A DNA stretch of 64,000 bases from an uncultured Flavobacteriaceae bacterium (GCA_947503005.1 CANNCA010000004.1:80324-144323), one strand, 5' to 3'. Shown: positions 55,483 to 64,000, counted from the first letter of the stretch. Translations and numbers: made by a program. Notes: generated from the letters alone by a model not told the origin.

Positions 55483-56988
55483 TCAGCGAAGTACTTTTTT
55501 CAAAACCCCTAATACACCTCTGATAAAAGTAGCGCTAGTTAATACTTTTATTACTGGGTTTTGACGAGTACTTCGTCTACTTGATGATTTTCTTGCCGCG
55601 GGTTTCGCTTTTTCTTTTTCTGCTGCAACTTCGGCTTTCTCTATTTTTTCGTTCAATATTTCATAGGCACTTTCACGGTCGATTACTTCACCATACTTCT
55701 TAACAAGCTCAGAACTTTTTATTACCGATTTGAGCTCGCTATCCGTCAGAACATCCATTCTGCTCATAGGTGCCCTTAGGAGTGTAGCGGCTAGGGGAGT
55801 GGGTCTACCTTTTTCATCCAAAGCGGAAATTAAGGCTTCACCAATTCCTAGAGAGGTTAAGACTTCTTTAGTATCGTAAAACTCCGAAATGGGATAATTT
55901 TCAGCAGTGAGTTTTATAGCCTTACGGTCTCTGGCCGTAAAAGCGCGCAGTGCATGTTGTACTTTTAAACCTAGCTGCGCTAAAACTTCATTTGGGACAT
56001 CTGTCGGATTCTGCGTTACAAAGTAAAGCCCGATACCTTTGGAGCGAATCAACTTTACAATACTTTCAATCTGATCCAAAAGTGCTTTCGAAGCTTCATT
56101 GAAAATTAGATGGGCTTCGTCAATGAAGAGAATTAATTCTGGTCGATCACTATCACCTTGTTCCGGGAAAGTGGAATAAATTTCTGCAAGTAAACTCAAC
56201 ATGAAAGTCGAGAATAATTTAGGCCTATCTTGAATATCCGTTAAACGAATGATATTGATATATCCTCTTCCATCTTCATCGATTCGGGTAAGGTCTTCTA
56301 CATCAAAGGATTTTTCTCCAAAAAACAGTTCGGCTCCCTGCTGTTCCAGTTCAATTATTTTTCTCAGGATGGTTCCTGTAGAACTGGTCGAAATGCGCCC
56401 ATAATCTTTTTGGAACTCGGCCTTACCAGTACCGGTGGCATATTGTAAGACTTTTTTGAAATCCTTTAAATCCAGTAGAGGCAACTTGTTATCGTCACAA
56501 TATTTGAAAACAACGGCAACAATACCCTCTTGTGTGTCTGTCAAATCTAGAATCCTTGATAATAGGGTAGGGCCAAACTCGGAAACTGTTGCCCTAAGTT
56601 TCACCCCATCTTGTTCACTTAAAGACAAGATTTCTACAGGAAAACTTTTCGCCTCAAAAGGTAAACCAATTTTCTCATGACGTTCATCTATTTTCGGATG
56701 CCCAGGACTCGGTTCAGCGATACCACTCAAATCACCTTTTAAATCCATCAACAGTACCGGAATTCCTTTATCGGAAAGATTTTCGGCTAAAACCTGCAAG
56801 GTTTTGGTTTTTCCCGTACCTGTCGCTCCGGCAATAAGTCCGTGACGGTTCAGGGTTTTTAATGGAATTTTTACATGTGCATTGGTAACGGCTTCCCCAT
56901 CGAGCATGGCGGCACCCATGGTAATAAATTCACCTTTGGTCGTATACCCTTTTTCAATATGTGCAAAGAATTCTTCTTTGATACTCAT
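55483..56988 (-). CDS. HerA-like ATPase (DUF853 family)
   Basis: 501 residues from the ATG at 56988; a TTG extension to 57027 is less likely. The FtsK/HerA-type ATPase has Walker A GATGTGKT at 54-61 and Walker B LILFIDEAH at 285-293. The C-terminal part ends in a Lys/Arg/Ser-rich tail (KPAARKSSSRRSTRQN) and a hydrophobic end. The DUF853 group (E. coli YjgR) lacks the N-terminal HAS-barrel of archaeal HerA, and its role is unproved, probably DNA translocation or a stress-linked ATPase. Neighbours give no defence or secretion context. Confidence 0.9.
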   Translation of the reverse strand: MSIKEEFFAHIEKGYTTKGEFITMGAAMLDGEAVTNAHVKIPLKTLNRHGLIAGATGTGKTKTLQVLAENLSDKGIPVLLMDLKGDLSGIAEPSPGHPKIDERHEKIGLPFEAKSFPVEILSLSEQDGVKLRATVSEFGPTLLSRILDLTDTQEGIVAVVFKYCDDNKLPLLDLKDFKKVLQYATGTGKAEFQKDYGRISTSSTGTILRKIIELEQQGAELFFGEKSFDVEDLTRIDEDGRGYINIIRLTDIQDRPKLFSTFMLSLLAEIYSTFPEQGDSDRPELILFIDEAHLIFNEASKALLDQIESIVKLIRSKGIGLYFVTQNPTDVPNEVLAQLGLKVQHALRAFTARDRKAIKLTAENYPISEFYDTKEVLTSLGIGEALISALDEKGRPTPLAATLLRAPMSRMDVLTDSELKSVIKSSELVKKYGEVIDRESAYEILNEKIEKAEVAAEKEKAKPAARKSSSRRSTRQNPVIKVLTSATFIRGVLGVLKKVLR

Positions 56989-57118
56989 TTGGTCTATTTT
57001 GGATAAAAATAGGGCATTTTTAGCCAACTCAAAAAGGGATTAGGACAGATAGGGAAAAATTATCACGATTCTGTATATGTTCAAAAATAGAAATGGGCGG
57101 ATTCGAGAATTCATCTAC

Positions 57119-58393
57119 CTAAAAGAAATTCAACAAGGCCAATACCCCGTTATAGGAAATCAAACAAGCAAATAGAAGTGCTGCTGTCAATCCAATATTT
57201 ATCAAGATACCGGTCTTGTGGCCTTTCATGATTTTCTTGTTATTTATTAGAAGAAGTATACCTACAATCACCACCGGTAAAACAAATACATTGAATACTT
57301 GAGACATAATCTGCATCTCAATCGGATTCGCACCGAAAATTGGGACGATTAATGCGAACATACAAGCGATTGCAGTTATGATGCGAAACTGTTTGGAACT
57401 AGTATCCAATTCTCCTGATTGGTAATCGGCGAGTAATATAGGTGCAATTAATAAACATGGGAATATAGAGGAAAGCCCAGCACTCAATGTACCAAAGAAA
57501 AACAGTGTCAATGCAAATTTACCGGCTACTGGTTCTAGCGTATTTACCATATCCAATACTTTGGTAACTGGTTGACCCTGATGAAAAAGTGCGCCACTAG
57601 CAACTGCCATAATAGATGCGCTAATAACGAAAACCAAAATAGCGGCTGTAATCGCATCCTTTTTTTGCTGGTCTCTGTTTTCAATGGTCCAGCCCTTGCC
57701 TTTTATAAAAAGTGGGCGTGACAAGAACGTAGCCGCCGCCATGGTCGTACCCACAAAGGCGGCTACCATCATTTTACCTCCTTCCACTTGGGGAACTGAG
57801 GGAATTAGCCCCTTAACGACTTCCATGGGTAACGGGTAGACCATAAAAAGGGAGATGATGAACGATAGTCCCATAATGGTCACGAAAATGACGAGGATCT
57901 TTTCAAAAAAAGTATACTTGCCGACCAATAATAGGGCATACATTATAGCTATTACGACAATAGCAACGATTAAAACGGTCTCGTATCTAAAACCTTCCAA
58001 TTGTGGAAAATAGATTAGGAAGATTTCATAAATGATATTGGCAGAAATGCCCAAAATGCCCATCAAAGAATTCCATTGTCCAAAAGAGATTCCTATTATG
58101 ATGAGAATGGCGATTATCTTACCTCCCTTGATGTTTTTCTTAAAACCATAGAGTGCAGTTTCTCCCGATATCAAAGCATAATTACCGTATGCATACATCA
58201 ATAGACCAGAGAATAAACAACTGATTAATAACACCCATAACAGTTGCATACCATACGTACTACCTGCGACAATCATCGAGGTAACGCTGCCCGTACCTAT
58301 GGTATAGCCAATAGCAAATATACCAGGGCCAAATGCCAGTACGATTGCTAGAAGTTTTTTTAGAAATGATTTATTTGTTGTTGTAGCTCTCAT
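57119..58393 (-). CDS. Nramp-fold transporter lacking the metal-site residues (copy 1)
   Basis: 424 residues, about eleven membrane spans in the LeuT/Nramp fold. The TM1 motif that reads DPGN in metal-transporting Nramps is GTGS here (33-36, in GYTIGTGSVTSM), and the TM6 MPH is AAA (219-221, in VGTTMAAATFLSRP). Asp, Asn and Met that coordinate Mn/Fe are therefore all absent. Neighbours are a second Nramp-fold gene 59 bp upstream and the KDG/KDPG genes, so the substrate could be related to sugar-acid use. The annotation 'divalent metal transporter' should not be assumed. Confidence 0.85.
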   Translation of the reverse strand: MRATTTNKSFLKKLLAIVLAFGPGIFAIGYTIGTGSVTSMIVAGSTYGMQLLWVLLISCLFSGLLMYAYGNYALISGETALYGFKKNIKGGKIIAILIIIGISFGQWNSLMGILGISANIIYEIFLIYFPQLEGFRYETVLIVAIVVIAIMYALLLVGKYTFFEKILVIFVTIMGLSFIISLFMVYPLPMEVVKGLIPSVPQVEGGKMMVAAFVGTTMAAATFLSRPLFIKGKGWTIENRDQQKKDAITAAILVFVISASIMAVASGALFHQGQPVTKVLDMVNTLEPVAGKFALTLFFFGTLSAGLSSIFPCLLIAPILLADYQSGELDTSSKQFRIITAIACMFALIVPIFGANPIEMQIMSQVFNVFVLPVVIVGILLLINNKKIMKGHKTGILINIGLTAALLFACLISYNGVLALLNFF

Positions 58394-58452
58394 TAGTTGT
58401 TCATTTTAGTTAAGTTGTTCGATACTTCAAAAACAAGTCAAGTTTGGCCGAT

Positions 58453-59706
58453 TTAGACGAAATCCAAGAATCCGTTTAACGCCACATATAGCATATAACA
58501 ATTAAAAATTAAAGTAGCGATTAAAGCTATGCTCATTCCGATGGAAACTTTATGATCTTTCATTATTTTGGATCTGTTCAACAGAATCAGCAAAAAAAGC
58601 GTAATCAAAGGCATCACAAATGGGCTAATCGCTTGAGATGCTATTAATATCCACACAGGTTTGCCTCCAAAAAATGGGACTATTAGGGCAGACAGCGCGA
58701 TCAGAACTACTAAACACTTATACAAAGGTTTTTTCATATCACGTTTTGTATCAGAATAGTCAGCAATTAACCAAGGAAGCAACAACAGATTTGGAAAAAT
58801 CGATGACAGGCCCGCACCAACGATTCCTAAAGTGAACAATGTCAAGGCGAAATCTCCTGCCCAAGGACCTAAGGCATTCATCATGTCTGTGGCATTGTCA
58901 ACATGAACTCCTTGAAAATAGAGGGTACCTGTTGCACTTATCATTATGGCCAGGCTTATTATAAAAGTCATTACCATAGAAGACCTCGCGTCTTTTTTTT
59001 CCGTCTTTAAATCCTTTATTTCCCAACCCTGTTCTTGAACGAGAATACTTCTTGAAGCTAAACATACCCCGGCCATAGTAGTACCTACTATACCCGCGAT
59101 TACAAGACCTGTATTATCTATTCCTTCGGGGAGTTTTGGAAAAAATTCAGTAATTGACTTACCTGACTCCTTAATAACAATGACGCTGGTTATGACAAAT
59201 GCAAACGCCATAAAACCTACCATAATACTCATTGCATTGATGAAATTTTTATGTTTCCCGGTCCAAAATAGAGCTAACAATAGAAAAATGAAAACTATGG
59301 AAATAATTGGGCCATTGAGAAAAGAAATCGAAGTTTTGACATTGATCCATTCCATTGCGACCTCTGCTACTACTCCCATAACGCCGATGCACGATGATAC
59401 TATTGAAATTAATAAGGCTGTAATAATGAAAATGGTCAAAGGTCGCCCAAATGCGTTTTTAAAATTGAACATCAAAGTTTTTCCAGAAACAATTGTCAAC
59501 TTACTAATTGCAACAAGAAGGAAATAAGTAAAAAAACAGGAAAGTAAAAGAGCCCATGAAAGGCTCAGACCATAATTAGCACCTGAAACAACCATCGAAG
59601 TCACACTACCAGTACCTACAACATAGCCAATAATAAAAAAAGCCGGGCCATAATTTTTTAGCACGACCTTTAATTTATCTGAACGAGTTAGATTACTGAG
59701 TGCCAT
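58453..59706 (-). CDS. Nramp-fold transporter lacking the metal-site residues (copy 2)
   Basis: 417 residues, paralogue of the downstream copy with the same replacement GTGS at 31-34 (GYVVGTGSVTSM), and AGV (212-214) where MPH is expected (VGTTMAGVCLASRS). The two proteins share the layout FGPxFxIGYxxGTGSVTSM and the loop QGWExxxxxxxKKDA after TM6, yet are clearly diverged, so the duplication is old. Separated from kdgA by 119 bp containing a short hairpin (59754-59772). A heteromeric or sequential transporter pair is possible. Confidence 0.85.
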   Translation of the reverse strand: MALSNLTRSDKLKVVLKNYGPAFFIIGYVVGTGSVTSMVVSGANYGLSLSWALLLSCFFTYFLLVAISKLTIVSGKTLMFNFKNAFGRPLTIFIITALLISIVSSCIGVMGVVAEVAMEWINVKTSISFLNGPIISIVFIFLLLALFWTGKHKNFINAMSIMVGFMAFAFVITSVIVIKESGKSITEFFPKLPEGIDNTGLVIAGIVGTTMAGVCLASRSILVQEQGWEIKDLKTEKKDARSSMVMTFIISLAIMISATGTLYFQGVHVDNATDMMNALGPWAGDFALTLFTLGIVGAGLSSIFPNLLLLPWLIADYSDTKRDMKKPLYKCLVVLIALSALIVPFFGGKPVWILIASQAISPFVMPLITLFLLILLNRSKIMKDHKVSIGMSIALIATLIFNCYMLYVALNGFLDFV

Positions 59707-59753
59707 GAGAACTTTATCAATATTAAAATGTACCTAGCACTTCATTATTACAC

Positions 59754-59772
59754 CATTATTTAACAAATAGTG
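59754..59772 (-). promoter_or_regulatory. Hairpin between kdgA and the Nramp-fold pair
   Basis: CATTATTT (59754-59761) pairs with AAATAGTG (59765-59772), one G-T pair, AAC loop. No T run on the minus strand, so it is more likely a processing or stability element than a terminator. Confidence 0.3.
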
Positions 59773-59825
59773 TTATTTAATCAAACCGGGAAAAGACTAC
59801 ACTTAATCACTTCTTCTGGAGAACA

Positions 59826-60494
59826 CTAGCTACGCAGTTTTGCAATTAATGATAATGTTTGCTTTACCAATATTTGAAGTCCTTCGTAATCTTTGTTGGC
59901 CAATATTTCTTTACTTATCAGCTTAGAACCCATTCCAACACAGGTAACCCCCGCATCGAACCAAGCCTTTAAATTAGCTTCATCGGTGCTTACACCGCCG
60001 GTGGGCATAACACTTGTCCATGGTTGCGGGCCTTTAATTCCTTTCACAAAACCGGGGCCATAAATATCGCCAGGAAAAAGTTTTACGATTTCGCAACCCA
60101 TTTCCTCAGCTTTATTGATTTCGGTCAACGATCCACATCCGGGGGACCACAATACTTTTCTTCGGTTACATACGATTGCTATATCTTCCCGCAAGGAAGG
60201 TGTAACTATAAAGTTCGCACCCATTTGCATAAACAATGACGCGGCTCCGGCATCAGTAATCGAACCTACTCCCATAATCATCCCGGGAAGTTCTTTGATT
60301 GCAAATTTGTTCAACTCGGAAAATACTTCAAAGGCAAAATCGCCTCGAGCCGTAAATTCCATCAGTCGTGCACCGCCATCGTAGCAGGCTTTCAAAACCT
60401 TTTTTCCTAATTCAATATCAGGATGATAAAACAATGGAACCATTCCGGATTCCTTCATTACTGTTGCAACCTCTATTCTTGAGTACTGTGCCAT
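59826..60494 (-). CDS. kdgA: KDPG aldolase / 4-hydroxy-2-oxoglutarate aldolase
   Basis: 222 residues from the ATG at 60494; a frame extension upstream to 60596 lies inside the kinase gene and is rejected. Class I aldolase with the residues expected from the Eda family: Glu46 (ARLMEFTARGD), the TPSLRED segment at 98-104 and Schiff-base Lys138 (EIVKLFPGD). Cleaves 2-keto-3-deoxy-6-phosphogluconate into pyruvate and glyceraldehyde-3-phosphate. Two nt after kdgK, therefore co-transcribed. Confidence 0.95.
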   Translation of the reverse strand: MAQYSRIEVATVMKESGMVPLFYHPDIELGKKVLKACYDGGARLMEFTARGDFAFEVFSELNKFAIKELPGMIMGVGSITDAGAASLFMQMGANFIVTPSLREDIAIVCNRRKVLWSPGCGSLTEINKAEEMGCEIVKLFPGDIYGPGFVKGIKGPQPWTSVMPTGGVSTDEANLKAWFDAGVTCVGMGSKLISKEILANKDYEGLQILVKQTLSLIAKLRS

Positions 60495-60496
60495 TC

Positions 60497-61537
60497 TTAT
60501 CTTGCTACACGACCCGAAGCGTCGCCACCCATTAATTTTTCTACTTCCGATACGGTCACCAAGTTTGCATCGCCTTTGATTGTATGCTTCAAACAAGAAG
60601 CGGCCACAGCAAAATCTAATGCATTTTGGTCATCTTCAGGATACTTTAATAGTCCATAGATCAAGCCACCCATAAAGGAGTCGCCTCCTCCAACACGATC
60701 TACAATATCGGTTATTTGATATTGCCGCGTCTCGTACATTTTAGAGCCATCCCATAGTACACCTGCCCAAGTATTGTGTGATGCGGATATAGAACCCCTC
60801 AAGGTGGTAATAACTTTTTTCGCCTTTGGGAATTTTTGCATCATCTGTTTACATACCGATAAAAATGCTTCGGCTTTGACGTCATGCCCGTCTTTATGCA
60901 CATCCAAACCTTCTGGATGAATACCGAAATGCTTTTCGGCATCTTCTTCATTACCCAAGATAATATCACAATACGAAGTTAGCTCGGTCATGATTTTTTC
61001 ACGATCGCCACCATAGTTCCACAATTTTGCCCTATAATTTAAATCTGTTGAAATAGTGATGCCTTTTTTGTCCGCTGCTTTAACTGCCTCTAAACAGACA
61101 TCGGCGGCCCCTTGCGAAATGGCAGGAGTAATACCTGTCCAATGAAACCATTCGACACCATCAAAGACGGCATCCCAATCGATCATGCCAGACTCAATCT
61201 CTGCAATTGCGGAATGCGCACGATCATAAACCACTTTAGATCCTCTCGAAACCGCACCGGTTTCAAGAAAATATATTCCGAGACGATCACCACCAAAAAC
61301 GATTTTATCTGTACCAACACCTCTTTTTCGCATTTCCATCAGGGCACAGTCCCCAATGTCATTTTTGGGCAAACGAGTTACAAAATCTACAGGCACTCCA
61401 TAATTAGCCAGTGAAACGGCTACATTGGATTCTCCACCTCCGTAAACAACATCAAAGCTATTGGTTTGGGAAAACCTTAAAAAACCCGGAGGTGCTAGGC
61501 GTAGCATTATCTCTCCAAAAGTTACTACTTTCTTCAT
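60497..61537 (-). CDS. kdgK: 2-keto-3-deoxygluconate kinase (PfkB family)
   Basis: 346 residues. The ribokinase-type sugar site GGGESNVAVSLANYG (33-47) and the catalytic GGGDSFMGG (283-291, Asp286 as base) with the anion hole are intact. Phosphorylates KDG at the 6-position. Pairs with the KDPG aldolase gene and lies downstream of an SDR and an MFS transporter on the same strand, separated from the SDR by a terminator-like hairpin. Confidence 0.93.
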   Translation of the reverse strand: MKKVVTFGEIMLRLAPPGFLRFSQTNSFDVVYGGGESNVAVSLANYGVPVDFVTRLPKNDIGDCALMEMRKRGVGTDKIVFGGDRLGIYFLETGAVSRGSKVVYDRAHSAIAEIESGMIDWDAVFDGVEWFHWTGITPAISQGAADVCLEAVKAADKKGITISTDLNYRAKLWNYGGDREKIMTELTSYCDIILGNEEDAEKHFGIHPEGLDVHKDGHDVKAEAFLSVCKQMMQKFPKAKKVITTLRGSISASHNTWAGVLWDGSKMYETRQYQITDIVDRVGGGDSFMGGLIYGLLKYPEDDQNALDFAVAASCLKHTIKGDANLVTVSEVEKLMGGDASGRVAR

Positions 61538-61571
61538 CTAAAAATCGTATTAAATTAGCATTGCTTTTTAA

Positions 61572-61622
61572 AAAACCGCTCAATCGGTACTGGGGGAAGA
61601 TCATACCGTATTAAGCGGTTTT
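61572..61622 (-). terminator. Intrinsic terminator or attenuator between the SDR and kdgK genes
   Basis: AAAACCGCT (61572-61580) pairs with AGCGGTTTT (61614-61622), with inner pairing CGGTA/TACCG. On the minus strand it is followed by six T. It lies 44 nt after the SDR stop, upstream of kdgK, so it may separate the transporter/SDR unit from the kinase/aldolase unit, or attenuate read-through. Confidence 0.75.
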
Positions 61623-61665
61623 AAAAATAGTAAAATTGTTAATGGTTGTTTTACTTAGACTGTTT

Positions 61666-62427
61666 TTAAATTCCTAAAGCTTGACCACCGCCTATTTGAA
61701 TAGTTTCGGCTGTAATGAATGAAGCATCCTTACTTGCTAGAAAGGAAATCACACCAGCCACATCTTCGGGTTGACCTAATCTGCCTAACATAATGTTATT
61801 TGCCCACGATGCAAAAACTTCTGGTTTCGTTGCTTTAATTTGTGCATGAAAAGGCGTGTCGATTGTGCCAGGCGATACTGCATTTACTCTAATGCCATAT
61901 TCAGCTAAATCTTTTGCCAATGCTCTAGTGATGGCATGTACACCAGCTTTAGATGTTCCGTATATTCCAGCACCAGGCCCACCGGCCGTCCATCCGGCAT
62001 TTGAGGTATAATTGATTATTGAAGGATGCTCCCCTTTTTTAAGGTAGGGTATCGCAGCCCTTGATGCGAAGAATACAGAATCCAAGTTCAATGCCATTAC
62101 AAATCTGTAAAATTCAGTTGTCATTTCTTCAAACCGAGACCGGCCACCTAGTCCACCTGCATTGTTGACTAGTACGTCTATTCTTCCGTACTTTTCTCCT
62201 ATGGCTTTGATATTAGAGTGTACTTCTTCTTCCTTTGTGACATCGAAACCACGATATTCTGCGGTGATTCCTTCAGCAGTGAGCTCTTCAACTCTTTTGG
62301 CTCCAACTTCATCTTCGATCCCGTTTAAAACCACGGAATATCCATCTTTACCTAATCTTTTTGCTACTTCAAAACCAATACCCCCGGTCGCTCCGGTTAT
62401 TACTGCTACTTTTCCTTTTAAACTCAT
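61666..62427 (-). CDS. SDR-family keto-sugar/uronate reductase
   Basis: 253 residues, classical SDR: cofactor motif TGATGGIG (11-18), NNAG (88-91) and catalytic Ser142, Tyr156 and Lys160 (YGTSK). In this context the likely substrate is 4-deoxy-L-erythro-5-hexoseulose uronate (DEH, from alginate or pectin) reduced to KDG, the step before KdgK. KduD-type or gluconate/uronate dehydrogenase activity is an alternative. Follows the MFS gene after 22 nt. Confidence 0.88.
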   Translation of the reverse strand: MSLKGKVAVITGATGGIGFEVAKRLGKDGYSVVLNGIEDEVGAKRVEELTAEGITAEYRGFDVTKEEEVHSNIKAIGEKYGRIDVLVNNAGGLGGRSRFEEMTTEFYRFVMALNLDSVFFASRAAIPYLKKGEHPSIINYTSNAGWTAGGPGAGIYGTSKAGVHAITRALAKDLAEYGIRVNAVSPGTIDTPFHAQIKATKPEVFASWANNIMLGRLGQPEDVAGVISFLASKDASFITAETIQIGGGQALGI

Positions 62428-62449
62428 TTTATATAAATATTTAAGCTAA

Positions 62450-63727
62450 TTAAACTGTTTCTAATTCTACGGGTCTTATTCTTTTTATCAATCCGTAAAT
62501 CGATAAAACGGCCAATGGGGCCAAAACCGCAATTACTATAAATGCCGGAGTATAGGATACCTGAGCAATCATTGGAATTAATGAATTCATAATAATTACC
62601 GAAACTGCGGCCACTGTTCCTGCTAGTCCGGCCAAGGTACCCACAGATGGCCCTCGGAATAGATCACTTGAAATGGTCTGAATATTGCCGATTGCAAACT
62701 GAAAACCGAAGAGTACGACCGCGACAATATATATAAAGGTCATGGGGTTATTTTCGGTTACTAAAAATATAATTCCTAACAAGCCTAAGAAAATCAATGC
62801 CCCTCCGATGGTAATTGTGATTTTCCTGGCGGCATCTACTGACTTCCTTTCCATCAATTTGCCGCAGTACCAACCACCGATAATACTACCGGCCATGCCG
62901 CCCAAATAGGATATCCAAATAGTGGAACCGATTTCTTCGATGCTGAAACCAAATTTTGAGTTCAGGTAGAGTGGCATCCATCCCACAAACAACCACCAGA
63001 TGGGTTCGATAAAAAAACGGGACATAAGTACTCCCCAAGATTCTTTATAACTTAATATTTGAATAAGCGACAAGCCTTTTTCTTTCTCGTCTTCTTTGAC
63101 TGGCTTGATTTGATCCATCATGATCAGTTTCTTTTCTTCCTCCGTTATCCACGAATGCTTATCAGGTTTAGCCTTGTTGATAAACAACCATGGAATGACC
63201 CAAAGTAGACCTGCAGCCCCAAGGATGATAAAGGTGGTGCGCCAACCGAATTGTGAATATAAGGCAGCAATTAGCGCTGGTGCGATTACACTCCCCAACG
63301 ATGCTCCTGCATTGAAAATACCTTGTGCAATTGCTCGCTCTTTTACCGGAAACCATTCTCCATTACTTTTAACCGCCCCCGGCCAGTTACCGGCTTCGCC
63401 AAGACCTAGCAATGCCCTTACGATACTTAGGGAAACCAAACCCCTAGCAAAGGCATGAAATACCGCAGCTAGGGACCAAACCACGATTGATACTACGAAA
63501 CCCATTCGGGTGCCTATCATATCATATAGTTTTCCTGAGAGAAATTTGCCCGCGGCATAGGTAATCATGAATATATTGAGCATGATGGCATAATCCGATT
63601 CGTCCATGCCAAGATCTTTGCCCATTTCTGGCCACATTACGCCAAAAGCTGTTCGGTCTATATAATTGATTACGGTGGCCAAGCAAATCAATGCGATAAT
63701 CCACCATCTTAGTCCCTTAACCTTCAT
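62450..63727 (-). CDS. MFS transporter, hexuronate (ExuT/ACS-like) type
   Basis: 425 residues, twelve membrane spans. TVINYIDRTAFGVMWPEMGK in TM1 and the segment ALLGLGEAGNWPGAVKSNGE with WFPVKERAIAQGIFNAGASL in TM4-5 are typical of the anion:cation symporter group that moves hexuronates and other sugar acids. Placed at the head of the SDR-kdgK-kdgA block, it most likely imports unsaturated or keto-uronates. Its upstream flank holds no gene up to the window end. Confidence 0.9.
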   Translation of the reverse strand: MKVKGLRWWIIALICLATVINYIDRTAFGVMWPEMGKDLGMDESDYAIMLNIFMITYAAGKFLSGKLYDMIGTRMGFVVSIVVWSLAAVFHAFARGLVSLSIVRALLGLGEAGNWPGAVKSNGEWFPVKERAIAQGIFNAGASLGSVIAPALIAALYSQFGWRTTFIILGAAGLLWVIPWLFINKAKPDKHSWITEEEKKLIMMDQIKPVKEDEKEKGLSLIQILSYKESWGVLMSRFFIEPIWWLFVGWMPLYLNSKFGFSIEEIGSTIWISYLGGMAGSIIGGWYCGKLMERKSVDAARKITITIGGALIFLGLLGIIFLVTENNPMTFIYIVAVVLFGFQFAIGNIQTISSDLFRGPSVGTLAGLAGTVAAVSVIIMNSLIPMIAQVSYTPAFIVIAVLAPLAVLSIYGLIKRIRPVELETV

Positions 63728-64000
63728 AATAATTAGCTTTGGTTGGTAATCTCTCGTTATTTTGATACTTACATTCCTTTACAGGATATATATAAGGACG
63801 TGCGTCAAACACTTTTGTCCATCGATATACCTTGAAATACCGCTAAAAATTTCCGATGCAATTTGAGCGGATGCCCAAATCGGTAGAATTTTGTAGTGTT
63901 ATTCTTGGTATTACTTCCCTTCAAGTATTCGTATGAAAGATAAAAGCGTGCAATTTTATCCTTCATATTTCTTCATATAGCCCCTATATATTATAACAAT
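63728..64000. other. Upstream region of the uronate block, no gene seen
   Basis: 273 bp of AT-rich sequence up to the right edge. No frame, no clear TAnnTTTG box and no strong palindrome. CCGAT (63853-63857) and ATCGG (63889-63893) are inverted but far apart. It may contain the promoter of the MFS gene and part of a neighbouring gene's flank. Confidence 0.5.

Noticed and set aside
56989..57027. TTG start for the HerA-like ATPase
   Set aside because: The ATG at 56988 gives the usual DUF853 N-terminus; the upstream codons add nothing recognisable.
59180..59527. 115-residue plus-strand frame over the second Nramp-fold gene
   Set aside because: Antisense to a clear membrane protein gene; Ile/Thr/Lys-rich shadow with no start context or homology I recognise.
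60495..60596. N-terminal extension of KDPG aldolase to 60596
   Set aside because: It would lie within the kdgK coding sequence and is basic, unlike aldolases; the ATG at 60494 fits.
63853..63893. Operator built from CCGAT and ATCGG upstream of the MFS gene
   Set aside because: Arms of only 5 bp separated by more than 30 bp, with no regulator gene nearby; chance is likely.

Overview
The window looks like a chromosomal stretch from a marine member of the Flavobacteriaceae (Bacteroidota); genus level is not resolvable from sequence alone. Evidence seen directly: SusC/SusD pair, FecI/FecR/STN-TonB receptor cassette, lipoproteins with Bacteroidota-type lipoboxes, promoters of the TTTG-N19/20-TAnnTTTG type, A-rich leaders instead of Shine-Dalgarno sequences, and a proton-pumping proteorhodopsin of the flavobacterial (Met-tuned, green-absorbing) type paired with a beta-carotene dioxygenase. 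No tRNA, rRNA, CRISPR array, insertion sequence or prophage was seen.

Layout. 1-7465 (minus strand): a truncated FG-GAP/VCBS-repeat lipoprotein, then a SusC-SusD-lipoprotein nutrient-uptake operon. 7466-8234: a 769-bp control region between the divergent SusC and ribosomal operons. 8235-25375 (plus): a fused str-S10-spc-alpha ribosomal protein cluster (rpsL to rplQ, 33 genes including fusA, secY, infA and rpoA, with rpmD and rpmJ). It is tightly packed except for four gaps of 60-200 nt, each holding a stem-loop that could be an r-protein leader. 25467-31060: carA, eno, a GT5 glycogen/starch synthase-like gene and gltA, mostly separated by intrinsic terminators. 31154-38877: two pentein-fold guanidino-modifying enzymes (one CtlX-like), an ACT protein, glycerate kinase, a three-gene minus-strand operon (VOC, unknown, SDR/DUF2867) and argS. 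About 38950-39751: a decayed MtfA-like zinc peptidase pseudogene. 39893-41649: divergent proteorhodopsin and blh, the light-driven proton pump and the enzyme that makes its retinal. 41627-47350: TonB receptor, FecR anti-sigma and ECF sigma factor, with a repeat-built lipoprotein divergent from them. 47591-54877: ffh, folD and a series of small metabolic and membrane genes, including an HxlR regulator with clear palindromic operators. 54885-57027: lipoprotein and HerA-like ATPase. 57119-63727 (minus): MFS transporter, SDR, KDG kinase, KDPG aldolase and two Nramp-fold transporters.

How it works together. The last block reads as the cytoplasmic end of a uronate (alginate- or pectin-type) pathway: import by the MFS carrier, reduction of a keto-uronate by the SDR to 2-keto-3-deoxygluconate, phosphorylation by KdgK and cleavage by KdgA to pyruvate and glyceraldehyde-3-phosphate. 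Two tandem Nramp-fold proteins sit in the same strand block but have lost the metal-coordinating residues of both signature motifs (DPGN is GTGS; MPH is AAA or AGV), so their substrate is an open question and they are the most interesting candidates for undescribed function here. The other candidates are the four ribosomal leader-like RNAs and the repeat lipoprotein opposite the ECF cassette.
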